Assembly: GCA_013399305.1 (NCBI GenBank)
Contig: VXAI01000096.1
Span: forward strand, 680,849-744,848
Direction of reading: 5' to 3'
Origin: Rostratula benghalensis
Lineage: Eukaryota; Chordata; Aves; Charadriiformes; Rostratulidae
Length of the DNA stretch: 64,000 nt
A program made the translations under genes and the position numbers. This document shows positions 60,098 to 64,000 of this stretch, in pieces. Each line of letters opens with the position of its first letter. The first letter of the stretch is position 1. A model generated the notes under the pieces. It searched no databases. It had not been told where the DNA came from and was given only the letters and a program-made list of their open reading frames with translations.

Positions 60098-63000
60098 TCA
60101 TTACAGCATTCAATTCTCTCGTGAGTCTTTAAATGTAACGAATGTTCATTCCAGCAAGCGCTTCGGGTTCACGTTTCATCTGCAGTCAGCCCATTTTTCC
60201 TACCCTGCTCCTTCAGTTGCCATAGAACTCAGAAAGATGACCTGAAATGGGTTCAGAACTACCACAGCTCAGTGGGGAACCTGCTCATCAGCTGTTGTCC
60301 CCAGCAAGCTGCTAACACCATGGTCACGGACTCAGTGCAGTGTGATTTCAGGGAAGGGAGGGTTCCCTCTAACGATGCTGGTGGTTTTGAAAATCCATTT
60401 TCACGGCTACAGCTGGTGTTTGGTTCCTGTGGAGATGGACAATTTGGCATTTTTACCAAATCCCCCTCCTTTCTGTGCCCAGCTCTGCTCTATGTGTATT
60501 GCCAGAGCAGCCAGCACTAGTTTTACAGTGCCAGCTGTGCTCTGCATTGTATGAAAACAGGGGTTTGATCTGCAGGAGGAGACTTCCAGCCCAAAGAGTG
60601 TGTGTGGTTTCCACATACACATCCATGTACAGAGGTGGCACAAAACCTGATATCAAAAAACCTAGGGAGAGGGTTATACTTAAAATTTTCTTTCTGTCAT
60701 TTCTAGGCTACTGCCTTTAAAATGTCTCTCCTGCTCTCTCACAGTGCTTTAATGAGTACAATATAGAAATGTGTTATTAGAACTTTGATCCAGGTCCAGT
60801 GTTTTGTTTTTTAATTCATTTTTTGATATTTGAAGACGATAAGCTCTGCCACTACCTGTTTTGTGGGCACAGGATAATAGATTTTATTGTCACTGTGTTG
60901 TAGCAAACTCACCAGTATGGTTTATCCACAACGTTGCTATTGCAAGCTGTTGCGTGAATGGGCAGAGTTTGAGTTGATTTTGGGGTAGATGGTGCCCTCC
61001 CAGTCTGCCTGTCACCAAGTGATTTGAAATGATCCCACTTTCCTCTTCCGTACCAAGCTGCAGCCCTTCATCCACCTCTTCCCCATGTTAGTTATTTGCC
61101 CTTTCATTGGGAAGGAGCTCTCTGAGGATTTCTAGGAGGAAGGAGGGGACAGCTAGTAACGACATTAAACCTGACCTTCTGTGTGTGCCCGAGTCCGCTT
61201 TCCCCAAAGCGGTGCATAAATTAACATTCTGGCAATAATACTGAGCCTGTTTAATTTTCTGTTTGACTAGAAATGTTGAGAAAATGTCATGATACTCGAT
61301 TTCATCTTTGCCTATTTTTTGCTTCTGCTGAATGAAGCTTATTAGACTCTAAAGACCCAAGTGCACACAGAGCGTCTGGGAGCACATAAAGGGGCACTGT
61401 CCCTCAGGCTTGGACTCCTCAGCCACGCAGGAAGTATTGGGTTTTATATTTGAAGCCTGGCTGAGGTTCCCTAATGGCTGTTAATCCACTGGTTTCTTTG
61501 ACTACATCCTGTGCCAGACCTAATCCAACCTCAGAAATCTTGGGGTTTCTACTTGCTTCACATAAGCATTCAAAATTGTGTAGGAGCAGGGGGCTCCCTA
61601 CCAGACCGAGTGTGTGAGAGTGAGATGGGTTAAAGGAGTGGCTACAACAGCTGAATTTTCATTGCTGAAATAGTGAAAATCTGCATGTGCTTTCAAGTAC
61701 TTGAAGGGGCGAGTCACTTTGAAGGAAGAGGAGCTCTAGCCCAAAGGGGCTTCAGCGTTAGAGGCAGCAGAGGAAGCTAAGACAAGTTTAAGGGTGGGCT
61801 GAGCAGATCTGCTGCTGGTGGTTGTTCTTCACTGAAAGCTGTGGGAATTCATGCCACATGGAGAAATGGCCTTGAGCGTCGGTGATACAAGGAATGGTTT
61901 TGTCAGTGTTTTCTTACTGAAGAGCTCAGAGGGTGGCCAGTGTGTGCTCCAAGGCTGGCAAGAACCCTTGTGTCAGGTCTGGCATGTGGAGGGACATGCA
62001 GACAGCATAGCTGCAGCCCCATTTTTAATGAAGGATGTGATATTTCAGTGATGGAGCAGTGGCGCTGAAGGCAACGTGATTAACCACCGCCCACGTGAGG
62101 AGCACATGCACAGAGGGTCCATTGAGCACAAGAAGTTAATACATTTCTTATCCCCAACTACTGCTCCTTGCTGAGGGATCCCAGGCTCAAAGGCCAAACC
62201 CTGCTTGCTGATTTCCCTCAAAGGGAAATTGTGTCAGTTCCGAAGAAATGGACTGTGGGAAGAGAAACAAGATAGGGTGGGGAGAGGAAGAAAATGATGG
62301 AGGCAGTGGAGAAAGGTGATTTGGGAATGGTTGGCAGAGCAAGGGGAAGTTTCTAACAAAAAGCATCCAATTAGTTGCTTTTGGAGGAAATTGGTGGTGT
62401 TGTCTGGGCACCACTGAGCTGTGATACCAGGTGAGAGTACCAGCTGTGTAGACATGGTGCTGGTTGGCAGTTCCTAGGAACAAATGTTGCAGAATAGGAC
62501 TTGTGGAGTAACCTGCAGGAGAAGTACAGTACAGCCCATGGTGATGTGGACTGGTTAGCCACAAGTGCATAATTTTAAGCACATCTTCAGAGGGGACAGC
62601 CAAGCAGGGTAGAGGAGCAGCCTACCTGAAATCATTTCAGAAAGACTTGTGCATCCTTTCTGGCCTTGCTTAAGGAGGAACCTTGTGTCCTGTGCTGGAG
62701 AGCCTGCAGATGGGTGCTGTGGGAACAGTCAGCTGCTGGAAAACACCTTGTGTTTTGTTATCATTGGCTGGGAGAGGGCTTGAAAAGCTCATGAAGTTCA
62801 GCTTGTCAGAGACCAAATATAGAGGTGACTATGCCAGCACAGATTTTTCACACCTGTAAACTTTAAACAACTGGATTTTTTGCAGAATAGTTACTGCTCT
62901 TAGCTGCAGTTGTTGGACCTAAACTTAAAAAAGCATGTACAGAAGACTGGTGCATGTTAAATGCGATGAATGCAAGATCCTTTATTATAATAAATCAATT

Positions 63001-64000
63001 AATCAAGACTGCTGTGGTAGAAAATCCCATGAGTTGCTGGTAGCCCATGGCCCCCAGGTGAGAGCTCTCAGTGGTCCCTGGGCCTTTCAGCTGTGATATG
63101 GCCACCTCAGTTTCTCAATGTGATTTTTCACAGATTCTCCACATCTCGGGGCTTAATCCCAACATGGAAGCAGAATGGGGCTGGTAGATCATTAATGTTT
63201 TAGTAAGAGCTGCCAAAGAGGAAAATCAGTTGTGAGGTTTTTGTGTAAATGGCAGAAGCTGTTTGCAGCCCCTGTACCTCAGTGCGGTGCTGCTGTGGCT
63301 GCTGCTGGCCCGTACGTGCCTCCACCCTCGCTGGGGAAAGCCCCATTAGCATTGTCACCTTCAGTCAGTCTGCAGCCACCAAGAAACCTTGGTAGCCAAG
63401 ACCTCTGAAACTGTGAGGAGATGCCGGCTGAGAGGCCATGCTTATTAGAGGCACGGCGGCCAAATGCAGGCCCTAAAACCTGTCCCAAAGATTCCCTCCT
63501 CATCCACCTGAGAGATACTGCACAGTGTTACAATCTGGCCCAAAATTTCAGTTCAGCTGCTCAAACAAAGCAATGGTTTCCTCAAAGCCATGGGCCCCTC
63601 GTGTCATGTGGCAGTGACCAGCTCGTTGCCCAACGGTGGGGATTTGTGGTGCCCTGGAGGTGGCTGGGAAATGGAATATGGCCCACTAAGCCCTGCTACA
63701 GCAGCACCTTACTGTGCCACGTCAAACACGATAATTTGCCTGGTCTTTGTTTGGAGATTTGTTAAAACTGTAGGACAGGTTAGAAGCGTGTTTTTGACCA
63801 GGATTTTGAAGTCAAATGCCTGTAATAATGTGTACAAAACGGACTGTTCTGGTGCAAGATAAAACTTGCTGAGGGCTAAAAAGCAAAGCCTATGACCGCT
63901 TTTCCAGGGAACAGGAACACGTGTGTGTAAACTGTGAGACTTCAGATTACTGGGACCTCTAAAAAGGTGTTTTAGTAGCTGGTCTTCCTTTGGGCATATT

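Larger units (their letters stand above)
50571..64000. other. Unique non-coding DNA, no gene recognised
   Basis: The longest open frames are 138 codons (62187-62603, minus), 127 codons (50871-51254, minus) and 114 codons (63421-63765, +), none with a recognisable motif. Simple tracts are A14 at 56775-56788, T15 at 56990-57004 and A14 at 60084-60097. AT-rich stretches at about 53040-53300, 55860-56060, 57160-57300 and 61190-61350 look compositionally like conserved non-coding elements but cannot be tested here. No CR1 or other mobile element was recognised in these 13 kb. Confidence 0.62.

Noticed and set aside
1..64000. Bacterial-type systems, CRISPR arrays, operons, phage or insertion sequences.
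   Set aside because: CR1 elements, CpG depletion and the absence of any dense coding show vertebrate DNA. No regularly spaced repeats or tightly packed genes occur.
1..64000. tRNA, rRNA or known conserved microRNA genes.
   Set aside because: No B-box-like GGTTCGAATCC with a matching A-box, no rRNA signature and no known microRNA sequence was seen on either strand; weakly folding or novel RNAs cannot be excluded by eye.
1..64000. Endogenous retrovirus or LTR elements.
   Set aside because: No gag, protease or reverse-transcriptase motifs appear in any frame and no pair of TG...CA-bounded direct terminal repeats was seen.

Overview
The window reads as non-coding nuclear DNA from a bird. The clearest evidence is a CR1 LINE 3' end at about 1928-2028, with the typical avian sequence 'CCCATGGCAGG..GGTTGGACTAGAT...CCTTCCAACCCAAACCATTCTATGATT'. 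A second, longer CR1 3' fragment lies at about 30441-30814, and a reverse-strand one at about 42336-42440. Repeat content is low, CpG is depleted, and long poly-T, poly-A and poly-G tracts are scattered throughout. All of this fits a methylated avian genome with few transposable elements. I cannot tell whether the window is intergenic or lies inside a large intron, and I cannot name the species.

I found no protein-coding gene I can support. The longest open frames are 181 codons (29367-29912, +), 175 (34724-35251, -), 171 (34447-34962, -), 167 (36523-37026, -), 164 (47263-47757, +) and 158 (41005-41481, +). By my rough estimate, a 64 kb random sequence of this composition would give a longest frame of about this size. 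None shows a family motif, and overlapping frames compete on both strands. I saw no tRNA, rRNA, known microRNA, CRISPR array, operon or other bacterial feature.

Layout: 1-10 kb is unique sequence with one CR1 3' end, two long T tracts and a G-quadruplex-capable G tract. 10-20 kb is unique sequence with a possible L3/L2-type LINE relic (about 11830-11910), a moderately CpG-rich patch (13163-13461) and AT-rich stretches. 20-30 kb is unique, with a homeodomain-type AT-rich stretch (25055-25235) and a short palindrome plus tandem repeat (29595-29634). 30-40 kb holds the best CR1 relic and a MIR-like tRNA-derived SINE relic (about 32196-32300). 40-50 kb holds a CpG-dense 105-bp patch (40655-40760), a reverse CR1, a CR1-type 3' tail, and a CpG-rich stretch at 45925-46455 that could be a terminal exon. 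50-64 kb is unique, with a strongly strand-skewed, G-poor segment (50341-50570).

No set of genes working together can be described. The most useful leads are the two CpG-retaining patches near 40.7 kb and 46.1 kb, the MIR-like relic, and the strand-skewed block at 50.4 kb. All need alignment or expression data that I do not have.
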